Positions 44,154-55,510 of a DNA stretch of 55,510 nt are shown piece after piece. The notes below the pieces were generated by a model. It did no database searches, had not been told where the DNA came from, and saw only the letters and a program-made list of their open reading frames with translations. Position numbers and translations under genes: made by a program. Origin of the DNA: Paraburkholderia sp. Lineage in GTDB: Bacteria; Pseudomonadota; Gammaproteobacteria; Burkholderiales; Burkholderiaceae. Each line of letters opens with the position of its first letter. Position 1 is the first letter of the stretch. Location of the stretch: contig JAITTX010000181.1 in assembly GCA_031286755.1 (NCBI GenBank), positions 1 to 55,510 on the forward strand, given 5' to 3'.

Positions 44154-45062
44154 CTACCGAAACGCCTGCAACTGTCCACTCATCATCTGCAGCATCTTGT
44201 TCGCGGCGACCGAGAGCCTGCGCCCGACGCGGGTGACGAGATGCGCTTCCGCGTTCTCAAGGATCGGATGCGCGATCCTGACCGCGAATACCTCCATCGC
44301 CCGCAACTCGGCCGCCGCCGCGAACGCGGGCATGACCGCAACGCCGAGGCCGGCCCTCACGAATTCCTTGAGGATGGCAAACGAATTCGTCGTCACGCTC
44401 GGCGTGAGCCGGACATGCTCCGCGTACTCGACCGCTTCGAGCATTTGCCGGATGCCGTACGAGGGATGCGCGGCCGCGAGCGGGAATGTCGCGAGCTGCT
44501 GCACCGAGAGCACGGGATAGCGGTCGCGTTCGAAGCCAGGGCCAACGATCGCCATCATCGGCTGCAGCTTCGATGCGCGCGAGACGAGCTTGGGTTCGGC
44601 AGGCGGGTTGTAGACGAGGCCGATTTCGCCTTCGTCGTTGACGATCCTGCGGATCACGTCGTTCGTGCCGCCCACTTCGAGGTTCACGCGGATGCCCGGG
44701 AACTGGCGGCAGAACTGCTGCATCGGCCCGGAGAGCATGTCCGAGACGAAGCCCTCGCCGAGCACGACGTCGACACGGCCCGTTTTCAGTCCGCGCAGCT
44801 CTTGCAGGTGTGAGAGCAGGTCGTCGCGATGCGCAAGCTGCTCGCGGAAATACTCGATCACGTAGCGGCCGGCCTCGGTAGGCGTCACGCCGCGCGCGTG
44901 CCGTTCGACGAGCGTCGCATCGAGCTCCTTTTCCAGCAACGCGATCTGGCGGCTGACAGCGGACGGCGCGACGTCGAGCCAGTCGGCTGCCGCGCGGATC
45001 GTGCCGCAGCGCACCGCTTCATAAAAGTAGACGATCCGGCTGTCGGTCAACGTGTTGCCCAT
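44154..45062 (-). CDS. LysR-family transcriptional regulator
   Basis: A 302-residue LysR protein: DSRIVYFYEAVRCGTIRAAA, DWLDVAPSAVSRQIALLEKE, then LVERHARGVTPTEAG and the effector domain. It is divergent from the DUF3100/M20 operon, whose control region contains an AAAAGTG-AA-CACTTTT repeat close to this start codon. It likely regulates that operon and itself. Confidence 0.9.
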   Translation of the reverse strand: MGNTLTDSRIVYFYEAVRCGTIRAAADWLDVAPSAVSRQIALLEKELDATLVERHARGVTPTEAGRYVIEYFREQLAHRDDLLSHLQELRGLKTGRVDVVLGEGFVSDMLSGPMQQFCRQFPGIRVNLEVGGTNDVIRRIVNDEGEIGLVYNPPAEPKLVSRASKLQPMMAIVGPGFERDRYPVLSVQQLATFPLAAAHPSYGIRQMLEAVEYAEHVRLTPSVTTNSFAILKEFVRAGLGVAVMPAFAAAAELRAMEVFAVRIAHPILENAEAHLVTRVGRRLSVAANKMLQMMSGQLQAFR

Positions 45063-45085
45063 GATGAATCGCGCGAGTGTTCTAA

Positions 45086-45101
45086 AAAAGTGAACACTTT
45101 T
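45086..45101. promoter_or_regulatory. Inverted repeat in the LysR/DUF3100 control region
   Basis: AAAAGTG-AA-CACTTTT has perfect seven-base arms around two central bases. It is 24 bases upstream of the LysR start codon and sits in an AT-rich block. It is a candidate regulator or -10/-35 overlapping operator. Confidence 0.55.
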
Positions 45102-45226
45102 AATAATTAAGTTGATTGATTATACGGCCCGGCCGGTCAAAGATAACCGCCCGCGCTTGCCGCCGACGTGCGAGGGCGGGGAACGACACTGGGTAAAAAT
45201 AGGGTCCGATAAAACTGGAGACTGGG

Positions 45227-46573
45227 ATGGAGCAAACAATACGGATCGGGCGCGAAGTCGACGGTAGGCCCGGTGGGGCGGACACAGCGAAGGTCATGCT
45301 GTACGCGGCGGGTATTCTGCTGATCGCGCAAGGCGTCGGTTCGTTCACGTTCACAATCGGGCCCGGCAAGGTCGTGTTGCTGCCGATGATCTGGGCGCTG
45401 CTGCTCGGCGCCGCGCTCGGCCTCTTCAGCGCGCGCTGGAAAAGCCCGGCGCGGCTCGACACGTCGAATCAGTTCCTTGCGGCGGCGATCCTGCAGCCGG
45501 CACTGCTTCTGTTCGTTGCGAAGCTCGGGCTGATGGTCGGCAGCGCGTTGCCGAAGCTTGCCGCGGCCGGCTGGGCGCTCGCATTCCAGGAGTTCGGCCA
45601 TTTCGTTGGCACGATACTGCTCGGCTTGCCGCTCGCGCTGCTGCTCGGCATCAAGCGCGAGGCGATCGGCGCGACGTTCTCCGTGGGCCGGGAGCCGAGT
45701 CTCGCGATCATCGGCGAGAAGTACGGGATGGCGTCTCCCGAGGGGCGTGGCGTGCTCGCCGAATACCTGACCGGTACCGTGTTCGGCGCAGTGTTCATTG
45801 CGGTTTTCGCGGGCTTCGTCGCGAGCCTCGGCATTTTCGACCCGCTCGCGCTGGCGATGGGTTCGGGCGTCGGCTCGGGCAGCATGATGGCCGCGGCGTC
45901 GGGCGCGATTGCGGCACAGCAGGACCCGGAAACCGCGAAGTCGGTGCTCGCGTTCGCCGCCGCCAGCAATCTGATCACGACGACGATCGGCACATATTTC
46001 ACGCTGTTCATCTCGCTGCCGCTCGCGGTTTGGGGCTATCGCCTGCTCGAGCCGCTCATCGGCCGGGCGACGAAGGCCTCGACCGGCGCGGCCGCGACAT
46101 CGACCCCGGCGCCTGGCGATGTGCAAACCGAGGCGCCCGCGCTCGGCTACAGCACACGCTTGCTCGTGTGGGTCGTGACGGCCGCGATGACGCTCGCGTG
46201 CGACTGGATCGCCCATGGCACGACGCCGCTCGTCGGCCTGCCCGGCATGGCGATCACGGTTGGCGCGACGGTCCTTGGCGATGCGGTGGCGCGCATGACC
46301 GGCAACAAGATTCCCGCCGTCTGCTGGGTTTCGGTGGTCGCCATGCTCCTGACCTCGCCGTGGTGCCCCTGGGCGCCGCAAATCGCGGCGTTCGGCGCGC
46401 ATAACGATTTTCTCAACGTGACGACGCCGATGCTCGCATTCGCGGGTCTGTCGATCGCGAAGGACATTCCGGCGTTCCGCCGGCTCGGCTGGCGAATCGT
46501 GCTCGTCTCGTTCGTCGCCAATGCCGGCTCGTTTATCGGCGCGGCGCTCGTCGCGCAGTTCTTTCACGTCTGA
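45227..46573 (+). CDS. DUF3100 membrane protein
   Basis: A 448-residue protein with about eleven hydrophobic segments, beginning KVMLYAAGILLIAQGVGSFT and continuing FTIGPGKVVLLPMIWALLLG, LAAAILQPALLLFVAKLGLM and MGSGVGSGSMMAAASGAIAA. A mid-protein hydrophilic stretch (about 283-307) separates the two halves. The family is uncharacterised. The M20 amidohydrolase gene starts on the last base of its stop (TGATG), so translation is coupled and a transporter for the amidohydrolase substrate or product is likely. Confidence 0.82.
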   Translation: MEQTIRIGREVDGRPGGADTAKVMLYAAGILLIAQGVGSFTFTIGPGKVVLLPMIWALLLGAALGLFSARWKSPARLDTSNQFLAAAILQPALLLFVAKLGLMVGSALPKLAAAGWALAFQEFGHFVGTILLGLPLALLLGIKREAIGATFSVGREPSLAIIGEKYGMASPEGRGVLAEYLTGTVFGAVFIAVFAGFVASLGIFDPLALAMGSGVGSGSMMAAASGAIAAQQDPETAKSVLAFAAASNLITTTIGTYFTLFISLPLAVWGYRLLEPLIGRATKASTGAAATSTPAPGDVQTEAPALGYSTRLLVWVVTAAMTLACDWIAHGTTPLVGLPGMAITVGATVLGDAVARMTGNKIPAVCWVSVVAMLLTSPWCPWAPQIAAFGAHNDFLNVTTPMLAFAGLSIAKDIPAFRRLGWRIVLVSFVANAGSFIGAALVAQFFHV

Positions 46574-47772
46574 TGGGCCTGTCCATGAATCTGATCGAAT
46601 CCATCGAAGCGAATGCCGACGAACTGCAGGCCATTCGCCGCGATATTCACGCGCACCCGGAGCTTGGCTATGACGTGTTCCGCACCGCTGCACTGGCTGC
46701 CGCACGTCTTGAACAATGGGGCTTCACTGTCACGCCCAACGTCGGCCGCACGGGCGTCGTCGGCACGTTGACGCGCGGCGCGAGTTCGCGCGCAATCGGC
46801 CTGCGTGCGGATATGGACGCGCTGCCCGTTCAGGAGGCGAATGCGTTTGCACACCGTTCGACGGCGGCCGGCGTGATGCACGCTTGCGGCCATGACGGTC
46901 ACACGGCGATGCTGCTGGGCGCCGCACGCCATCTTGCGGAGCACGGCCGTTTCGACGGGACGGTTCACGTGATCTTTCAGCCGGCGGAAGAGGTTGGCGG
47001 CGGCGCGCGCGCGATGATCGAAGACGGGCTGTTCGATCGCTTTCCTTGCGACGCGGTGTTCGGGCTGCACAACTGGCCCGGCATCGCAGCCGGCGACTTT
47101 GCCGTGCGCCCCGGCGCGCTGATGGCCTCGACGAGCCTGTTCAAGATCGCGCTGCGCGGCGCCGGATGTCATGCCGCGATGCCGCACCTCGGCCGCGACC
47201 CGGTGCTCGCCGCCGCGCATCTGCTCACGGCCTTGCAGGGAATCGTCACGCGCAACCGCAACCCGGTGGAGGGCGCCGTGCTGTCCGTTACGCAAATCCA
47301 CGCGGGCGAGGCGTTGAACGTCGTGCCGACTGACGCGTGGCTCGGCGGCACCGTGCGCACGTTCTCGGAGGAAACGCTCGATCTGATCGAGCGGCGCATG
47401 CGCACGATTGCGGCATCGGTCGCGTCCGCGTTCGAGTGCGAGTGCGAGGTCGATTTCGAACGCCAGTATCCGGCGACGATCAACGATCCCGCGCAGACCG
47501 CGCTGGCCGTCGAGGTGATGCGCGAGTTGGTTGGCGAGGCGCATGTGAACGCCTCGGTGGACCCGACCATGGCGGCGGAGGATTTTTCGTTCATGCTGAA
47601 TGCGCGGCCTGGCTGCTATGCATTTCTCGGCAACGGCAGCGGTGATCACCGGGTGCCTGGGCACGGCGCTGGGCCGTGTCTTCTGCACAATGCGAGCTAC
47701 GACTTCAACGACGCGCTGCTGCCGGTGGGGGCGAGCTACTTTGTGAAGCTTGTCGAGCGGTTCTTGCGTTGA
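46573..47772 (+). CDS. M20-family amidohydrolase (hippurate hydrolase type)
   Basis: A 399-residue di-metal amidohydrolase. RRDIHAHPELGYDVFRTAAL opens the fold, GLRADMDALPVQE and MHACGHDGHTAMLLGAARHL give metal ligands, FQPAEEVGGGARAMIEDGLF the catalytic Glu pair, and VDPTMAAEDFSFML the C-terminal motif. It cleaves N-acyl amino acids (hippurate, acetyl or indole conjugates). ATG at 46573 overlaps the upstream stop; ATG at 46585 is an alternative. Cytoplasmic. Confidence 0.92.
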   Translation: MGLSMNLIESIEANADELQAIRRDIHAHPELGYDVFRTAALAAARLEQWGFTVTPNVGRTGVVGTLTRGASSRAIGLRADMDALPVQEANAFAHRSTAAGVMHACGHDGHTAMLLGAARHLAEHGRFDGTVHVIFQPAEEVGGGARAMIEDGLFDRFPCDAVFGLHNWPGIAAGDFAVRPGALMASTSLFKIALRGAGCHAAMPHLGRDPVLAAAHLLTALQGIVTRNRNPVEGAVLSVTQIHAGEALNVVPTDAWLGGTVRTFSEETLDLIERRMRTIAASVASAFECECEVDFERQYPATINDPAQTALAVEVMRELVGEAHVNASVDPTMAAEDFSFMLNARPGCYAFLGNGSGDHRVPGHGAGPCLLHNASYDFNDALLPVGASYFVKLVERFLR

Positions 47773-47852
47773 CGCCCCGGCGCTGCCGCAGCGGCACGCT
47801 GTCCGGCTTGATGTAGCGCTCGCCTTACGTCGCAGCCTCGATAAGCCGCAAT

Positions 47853-48785
47853 CTATAGCCGCTCGATCAGACGTGCGTCGCCGTGTTCGCAATACTCGTG
47901 GCATGCCGTGCGTGCCGCGTTGGCCGCTCCATGCACGAAAAGCGGCGCATCCGCGCGCCGCGACATCGACACCACGATCGACGGCGGCGAAGGCTGCAAG
48001 GGCAGTTCGACCACTTCGCCACGCGCGATCAGATCATCGACGAACAGACGTGGAATCGCCGCCACGCCGAAGCCGTCGCGTACCAGTTGCACGATCACCG
48101 AAATCGACGGCGAGCCGGTGATGCGCGTATCCGCGAGCGGCACGCCGTTGGCGAGCGCGAGCTTGCCGACGATGTCCGCCAGCGCGCGATGCGGTGCCGT
48201 CCCGCGCCCGAATGTCAGGATCGGATGACGCAGCACGCGCTTCGCGAGTCCACTGCGCGAAAGCGGCAGCAGCCCCGCGCGCGCTATCCAGTGCACTGGA
48301 TAATTCGCGAGCGCATCGCACACCACGGATTCTTCGTCACTGCCTTCCACGCGGATGATGAGATCGAGTTCGCCCGCCATCAAACGCCGCTGCAACACCA
48401 CGCTCACATCTACCGCTAGCTCCACTTCGAGTTGCGGAAAGTCGTTCGAGAGTCGTCGCATGTAATCGGCGAGCCAGCTATGCACCACCGTCTCGATCAC
48501 GCCGAGCCGCAGTTTGCCGCGCATCGCGCCTTCATGCGACGCGGCGGCCTGCAACTGGCGCGTCGCCTCGACCACGGCTTTGGCGTAGCCGAGCAGATAT
48601 TCGCCGTTCGGCGTGAGCCGGAATTCGCGACTCTCGCGATCGACGAGCACGGTGTGCAATTCGTCTTCCAGTGCCTTCAGGCGCTGCGAGATCGCGGCAG
48701 GCGTGGCGTGCAGTGCCGTCGCCGTGGTCCGGAAGCTGCGCAGCTTGGCGAGCGTGACGAAGGTTTCAAGAAAGCGCGTATTCAT
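47853..48785 (-). CDS. LysR-family transcriptional regulator
   Basis: A 310-residue LysR protein: MNTRFLETFVTLAKLRSFRT, ALHATPAAISQRLKALEDEL and LVDRESREFRLTPNGEYLL. The effector domain is complete. It is divergent from the DUF1445 gene with 218 bases between, so it is the likely regulator of the DUF1445/MFS/5-oxoprolinase set. Confidence 0.9.
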   Translation of the reverse strand: MNTRFLETFVTLAKLRSFRTTATALHATPAAISQRLKALEDELHTVLVDRESREFRLTPNGEYLLGYAKAVVEATRQLQAAASHEGAMRGKLRLGVIETVVHSWLADYMRRLSNDFPQLEVELAVDVSVVLQRRLMAGELDLIIRVEGSDEESVVCDALANYPVHWIARAGLLPLSRSGLAKRVLRHPILTFGRGTAPHRALADIVGKLALANGVPLADTRITGSPSISVIVQLVRDGFGVAAIPRLFVDDLIARGEVVELPLQPSPPSIVVSMSRRADAPLFVHGAANAARTACHEYCEHGDARLIERL

Positions 48786-49003
48786 AGCCCAAAGATGGCC
48801 GCTGCTAATGGATCAAATCGCTTCAAAAAACTCAACATGACCAGGGGAAACCCGAGAGTTTGTTAAGAAATTCTATCCATCGGAGGCAAAGAAAACTAGT
48901 TGGCGTCAAAAAACCTTCTTTCCTATGCTTCGCCTGACGGTAAGAAAAACGCATCGCCACCGCAGATAAACCGACGCTAACCCATCAGAGCACCGCTGAC
49001 ACC
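48786..49003. promoter_or_regulatory. Divergent LysR/DUF1445 control region
   Basis: A 218-base gap between divergent start codons, with an AT-rich block around 48870-48950. It should hold both promoters and the LysR sites; no perfect palindrome was found. Confidence 0.4.
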
Positions 49004-49777
49004 ATGACTCCATTCGAATTCCGCCAGGCCGTACGCCATCGCGACTTCCGTGGCCCGACGGCCGGACACTGCGGCGACTATGCGCAAGCCAATCTCGCGA
49101 TCCTGCCCGCCGCGCACGCGCACGATTTCCTGCGCTTTTGTCATGCGAATCCGAAACCGTGTCCGCTGCTCGGCGTGGGGGAGCCCGGTGACTTCCGCGT
49201 GCCGATGCTCGGGCGCGACATTGACATCCGCACCGACGTCCCCGCGTACAACGTCTATCGCGACGGCCTTCTGAGCGAGCGCGTCGAATCGATTGAAGCG
49301 TTCTGGCAGGACGATTTCGTCGTCTTCGCGATTGGTTGCTCGTTTTCGTTCGAGCACATGCTCGCGAAGGAAGGCATCGGCCTGCGCCACGTCGAAGAAG
49401 GCCGCAACGTGCCGATGTACCGCACCCATATCCTCAACCGGCGCGCGGGCGTGTTCGGCGGAGAACTCGTGGTGTCGATGCGGCCGCTGCGTGGCGCCGA
49501 CGCGATCCGCGCCGTTCAGATTACAAGCCGCTTTCCGGGCGTGCATGGCGCCCCCGTGCATATTGGCGATCCGGCCGAACTCGGCATTGCCGATCTCGCG
49601 CACCCCGAGTTCGGTGACGCGTTGACGATCCGCGCGGGCGAACTGCCTGTCTATTGGGCTTGCGGTGTGACGCCGCAAACGGCGCTGATGGCCGCGAAGC
49701 TGCCGCTTGCGATCGCGCATGCGCCCGGCCACATGCTGATGACCGATATCACCAATACGTCGCTCGCTATTTTCTGA
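49004..49777 (+). CDS. DUF1445 hydro-lyase (D-glutamate cyclase-like)
   Basis: A 257-residue protein. [55 protein letters not shown] and [20 protein letters not shown], with [11 protein letters not shown], are hallmarks of the UPF0317/DUF1445 family. The mammalian homologue domain belongs to D-glutamate cyclase, which makes 5-oxo-D-proline. Next to a 5-oxoprolinase, a role in the D-glutamate or 5-oxoproline path is a sound inference. The start has no strong ribosome site. Confidence 0.88.
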   Translation: MTPFEFRQAVRHRDFRGPTAGHCGDYAQANLAILPAAHAHDFLRFCHANPKPCPLLGVGEPGDFRVPMLGRDIDIRTDVPAYNVYRDGLLSERVESIEAFWQDDFVVFAIGCSFSFEHMLAKEGIGLRHVEEGRNVPMYRTHILNRRAGVFGGELVVSMRPLRGADAIRAVQITSRFPGVHGAPVHIGDPAELGIADLAHPEFGDALTIRAGELPVYWACGVTPQTALMAAKLPLAIAHAPGHMLMTDITNTSLAIF

Positions 49778-49928
49778 GCATCGCGGCGGCGCGCGACGCG
49801 CCGCCGCGCAACACGCAATTCACAGCACCTTGAAGCCATCCGGCCGCGCAGCCCGGAGGGAATGACGCATCCCTACGCTCATGCGTGGCTTCAACCGTTA
49901 CCCATGCGTCTATCCCCAGGAGCAGCAG

Positions 49929-51260
49929 ATGGACAGCAAGACACTCACGGCAAGCGTCGACGATGCCGCCGACATGCAGGCAACCATGCAGGCAACTACG
50001 CAGTCAACTACCGGAGGCCCGCAACTTTCCTGGTACGCCGAAGCCGGTCCGCGCGCACGGCGCGCGTTCTGGAGCTGCAAGGTCGGCTACATGCTCGACG
50101 GCATGGACACGCAAATGCTTTCCTTCGTCATCCCGACGCTCGTCGCCACCTGGGGCATCTCGCTCGCGGACGCGGGCTTTATCGGCACCATGACGCTGCT
50201 GTCGTCTGCGCTCGGTGGCTGGATTGCAGGGATTCTTTCCGATCGCATCGGCCGCGTGCGCACGTTGCAACTCACTGTCCTGTGGTTTGCGGTATTTACG
50301 GGTCTGTGCGGCCTCGCCCAGAACTATGGCCAGTTACTCGCGGCTCGCGCATTGATGGGTTTCGGCTTCGGCGGCGAGTGGACGGCGGGCGCGGTGCTGA
50401 TCGGCGAAGTGATCCGAGCCCGCGACCGCGGCAAGGCGGTCGGTCTCGTGCAGTCGGGCTGGGCGCTCGGCTGGGGCATCGCGGCCCTGCTCTACGCGGT
50501 GATGTTCTCCGTGATGGCCCCTGAGATCGCGTGGCGCGCGTTGTTTCTGATCGGGCTCGTGCCAGCGCTCCTCGTGCTCGTGATCCGCCGCTACGTGAAG
50601 GAACCGGAAGTGTTCGAGCAGGCCAGGGTCCAGCAGCGGGACACCAACGACACGCCGCGCTTCACCGAGATCTTCTCCCCGAAACTGCTCTCCACGACGC
50701 TGCGCGCCGCGCTGCTCACGACCGGCGCGCAAGGCGGCTACTACGCGATCACGACCTGGCTGCCGACCTTCCTCAAGACCGAACGTCATCTTACGGTGAT
50801 GGGCACGGGCGGCTATCTGGCGATGATCATCGCCGGCTCGTACGCGGGCTATCTGTGTAGCGCCTGGCTCACGGACCGCCTCGGACGCAAGCCCAACTTC
50901 ATTCTGTTCGCGGCAGGCTCAATGGCGATCGCCTTCGCGTACACGTCGTTGCCGCTCACGAACGCATCGATGTTGTGGCTCGGCTTTCCGCTTGGCTTTT
51001 TCGCGTCGGGCATCTTCTCCGGCATGGGCGCATTTCTCACTGAACTCTTTCCGACGCGTGTGCGCGGCTCGGGCCAGGGGTTCTGCTACAACGTCGGCCG
51101 CGCGATCGGAGCACTGTTTCCGGTGCTGATCGGCACCATGTCGAACCGCTTCGGCCTGGGCGCGAGCATCGGCATGTTCGCCGTGGCCGCGTATGGCGTG
51201 CTGATCGTTGCCGCGCTCACGCTGCCTGAAACGCGCGGCCGCGAACTCGAATCGGCCTGA
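49929..51260 (+). CDS. MFS transporter (AAHS/NanT-like)
   Basis: A 443-residue twelve-helix carrier: [40 protein letters not shown] and [20 protein letters not shown], the pattern of aromatic-acid:H+ symporters and sialic acid carriers. ATG at 49929 has AGGAG at seven bases; the open frame begins at 49881. It sits between DUF1445 and the 5-oxoprolinase, which it overlaps in direction with 47 bases between, so it may carry 5-oxoproline or a related acid. Confidence 0.9.
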   Translation: MDSKTLTASVDDAADMQATMQATTQSTTGGPQLSWYAEAGPRARRAFWSCKVGYMLDGMDTQMLSFVIPTLVATWGISLADAGFIGTMTLLSSALGGWIAGILSDRIGRVRTLQLTVLWFAVFTGLCGLAQNYGQLLAARALMGFGFGGEWTAGAVLIGEVIRARDRGKAVGLVQSGWALGWGIAALLYAVMFSVMAPEIAWRALFLIGLVPALLVLVIRRYVKEPEVFEQARVQQRDTNDTPRFTEIFSPKLLSTTLRAALLTTGAQGGYYAITTWLPTFLKTERHLTVMGTGGYLAMIIAGSYAGYLCSAWLTDRLGRKPNFILFAAGSMAIAFAYTSLPLTNASMLWLGFPLGFFASGIFSGMGAFLTELFPTRVRGSGQGFCYNVGRAIGALFPVLIGTMSNRFGLGASIGMFAVAAYGVLIVAALTLPETRGRELESA

Positions 51261-51307
51261 TCTGCACCTTTCGCATTCCATTACCCCCTTCGCATCACGA
51301 CGACACC

Positions 51308-54952
<3,645 letters not shown>

Positions 54953-54960
54953 GCGCGTTG

Positions 54961-54991
54961 CCGCGGGCCGTGCGTGCGGCACGGCCCGCGG
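54961..54991. terminator. Strong hairpin after the 5-oxoprolinase gene
   Basis: CCGCGGGCCGTGC (54961-54973) and GCACGGCCCGCGG (54979-54991) form a perfect 13-base GC-rich stem with loop GTGCG, eight bases after the stop codon. No T run follows, so it may act as an mRNA 3' end stabiliser or as a terminator that needs a factor. Confidence 0.65.
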
Positions 54992-55193
54992 TCGGTGATA
55001 GCCGTTCTCAAGACGCGGGGCATGGTCCGATACCGACTGCGCCGCCAGCTCCGAGCCTGGGGCCTTATCGCTATTGGCTTTCGCGATCCGATAAAAAAAT
55101 TAAGTTAGCACTCGCATTATTGTCCTTGTCATATACATACCAGTTCACCGAGCAATGACAGATAACTAACGAGAAGGCCGGAAACACGACTCG

Positions 55194-55510
55194 ATGTCCA
55201 CCGCATTCGCTCATACAGTCGAAGCGAGTTTTGCGTCGCTCACGCCCACGGCCAAGCGCATTGCCAGTTATATGCTTTCGAATCTGGAGCGCCTCGGTCT
55301 GGAGACGGCAGATCAGATCGCGCAACAGACGGGCACGAGCGGTATTTCGGTCGGGCGCTTTCTGCGCAGCGTCGGCTATCGCAATCTCGACGACCTGAAG
55401 CGCGAATTGCGCGGTGCACAAACGCGGCCATGGTTCATCACTGATCGCCTCGACGCCTGGCGCAGCGAGCGCCTCGACGGCTACGCGAACGGCATGCAAA
55501 ACACGAGTGA
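55194..55510 (+). CDS. RpiR/MurR-family regulator, cut by window end
   Basis: An open frame from ATG at 55194 to the last base, about 105 residues. SFASLTPTAKRIASYMLSNL and GLETADQIAQQTGTSGISVG, then RFLRSVGYRNLDDLKRELRG are the RpiR-type N-terminal helix-turn-helix (family start about HTHxxIxxxAxxLxxS). The SIS effector domain lies outside the window. GAGAAGG precedes the gene at 55171-55177. RpiR regulators usually sense phosphosugars; some control amino-acid pathways. Confidence 0.82.
   Translation, partial: MSTAFAHTVEASFASLTPTAKRIASYMLSNLERLGLETADQIAQQTGTSGISVGRFLRSVGYRNLDDLKRELRGAQTRPWFITDRLDAWRSERLDGYANGMQNTS

Noticed and set aside
45137..46705. 522-residue open frame on the minus strand across DUF3100
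   Set aside because: Low-complexity Arg/Glu-rich translation typical of antisense frames in GC-rich genes; the plus-strand protein has clear membrane segments and motifs.
46564..47904. 446-residue minus-strand frame across the M20 gene
   Set aside because: Antisense shadow of a gene with all M20 catalytic motifs.

Overview
The window is GC-rich chromosomal DNA from a betaproteobacterium, most likely of the Burkholderia/Paraburkholderia/Caballeronia group. This is inferred from many LysR regulators, clusters of class III CoA-transferases and acyl-CoA dehydrogenases, a short H-NS-like protein with the GNTWNGKG motif, hemerythrin/DUF2249 pairs and a single-chain quinol NO reductase under NsrR. 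It reads as an accessory catabolic region. No rRNA, tRNA, CRISPR array, integrase or intact transposase was seen, but decayed fragments are present: an IS3-type orfA, a hemerythrin gene, a hipA toxin gene, a truncated isochorismatase-like gene and a XylR/DmpR-type activator piece.

Layout. (1) 1-4708: IS3 remnant, then LysR, an AstE/aspartoacylase-like zinc deacylase, an MFS carrier and an MBL-fold hydrolase on one strand. (2) 4760-12150: H-NS-like gene and a nitric oxide/low-oxygen block. A quinol NO reductase with DUF2249 and a dead hemerythrin gene faces an nsrR-hemerythrin-DUF2249-fnr operon. Two NsrR-like operators and an FNR-like half-conserved box lie between them. A convergent three-gene operon (HMA-fold protein without cysteines, orphan SdhB-like subunit, AhpD-like protein) sits behind a near-perfect FNR box. 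(3) 12207-12866 is copy A of an imperfect direct repeat; copy B (32843-33284) lies 20.6 kb away. (4) 13085-31081, between the copies, is an organic-acid/acyl-CoA block: four class III CoA-transferases, two acyl-CoA dehydrogenases, EtfAB, an enoyl-CoA hydratase, a MaoC hydratase, an NCS1 permease, two ACS-type MFS carriers, two LysR regulators and one IclR regulator.

(5) 31082-33284: a hipBA toxin-antitoxin locus with an intact hipB, a frame-broken hipA and operator-like palindromes spaced exactly 51 bp apart, followed by repeat copy B. (6) 33305-41412: a DUF1989 protein, an Asp/Glu racemase-family protein and a DadA-like oxidase, divergent from a branched-chain/amide-type ABC transporter whose permease LivM and ATPase LivG are fused in one chain, ending in a sigma-54 activator fragment. 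(7) 41778-44076: a MarR-type regulator divergent from an LLM flavin monooxygenase and flavin reductase pair. (8) 44154-47772: LysR divergent from a DUF3100 membrane protein and an M20 amidohydrolase. (9) 47853-55510: LysR divergent from DUF1445 (D-glutamate cyclase-like), MFS and a fused 5-oxoprolinase, then an RpiR-type regulator cut by the window end.

How the parts work together (inference). Region 2 senses NO through NsrR and low oxygen through an FNR with four cysteine ligands, and removes NO while hemerythrin/DUF2249 proteins handle iron or NO chemistry. Regions 1 and 4 import and activate carboxylic acids as CoA esters and oxidise them. Regions 6, 8 and 9 look like uptake and breakdown of amides, D-amino acids and 5-oxoproline-type cyclic amides.
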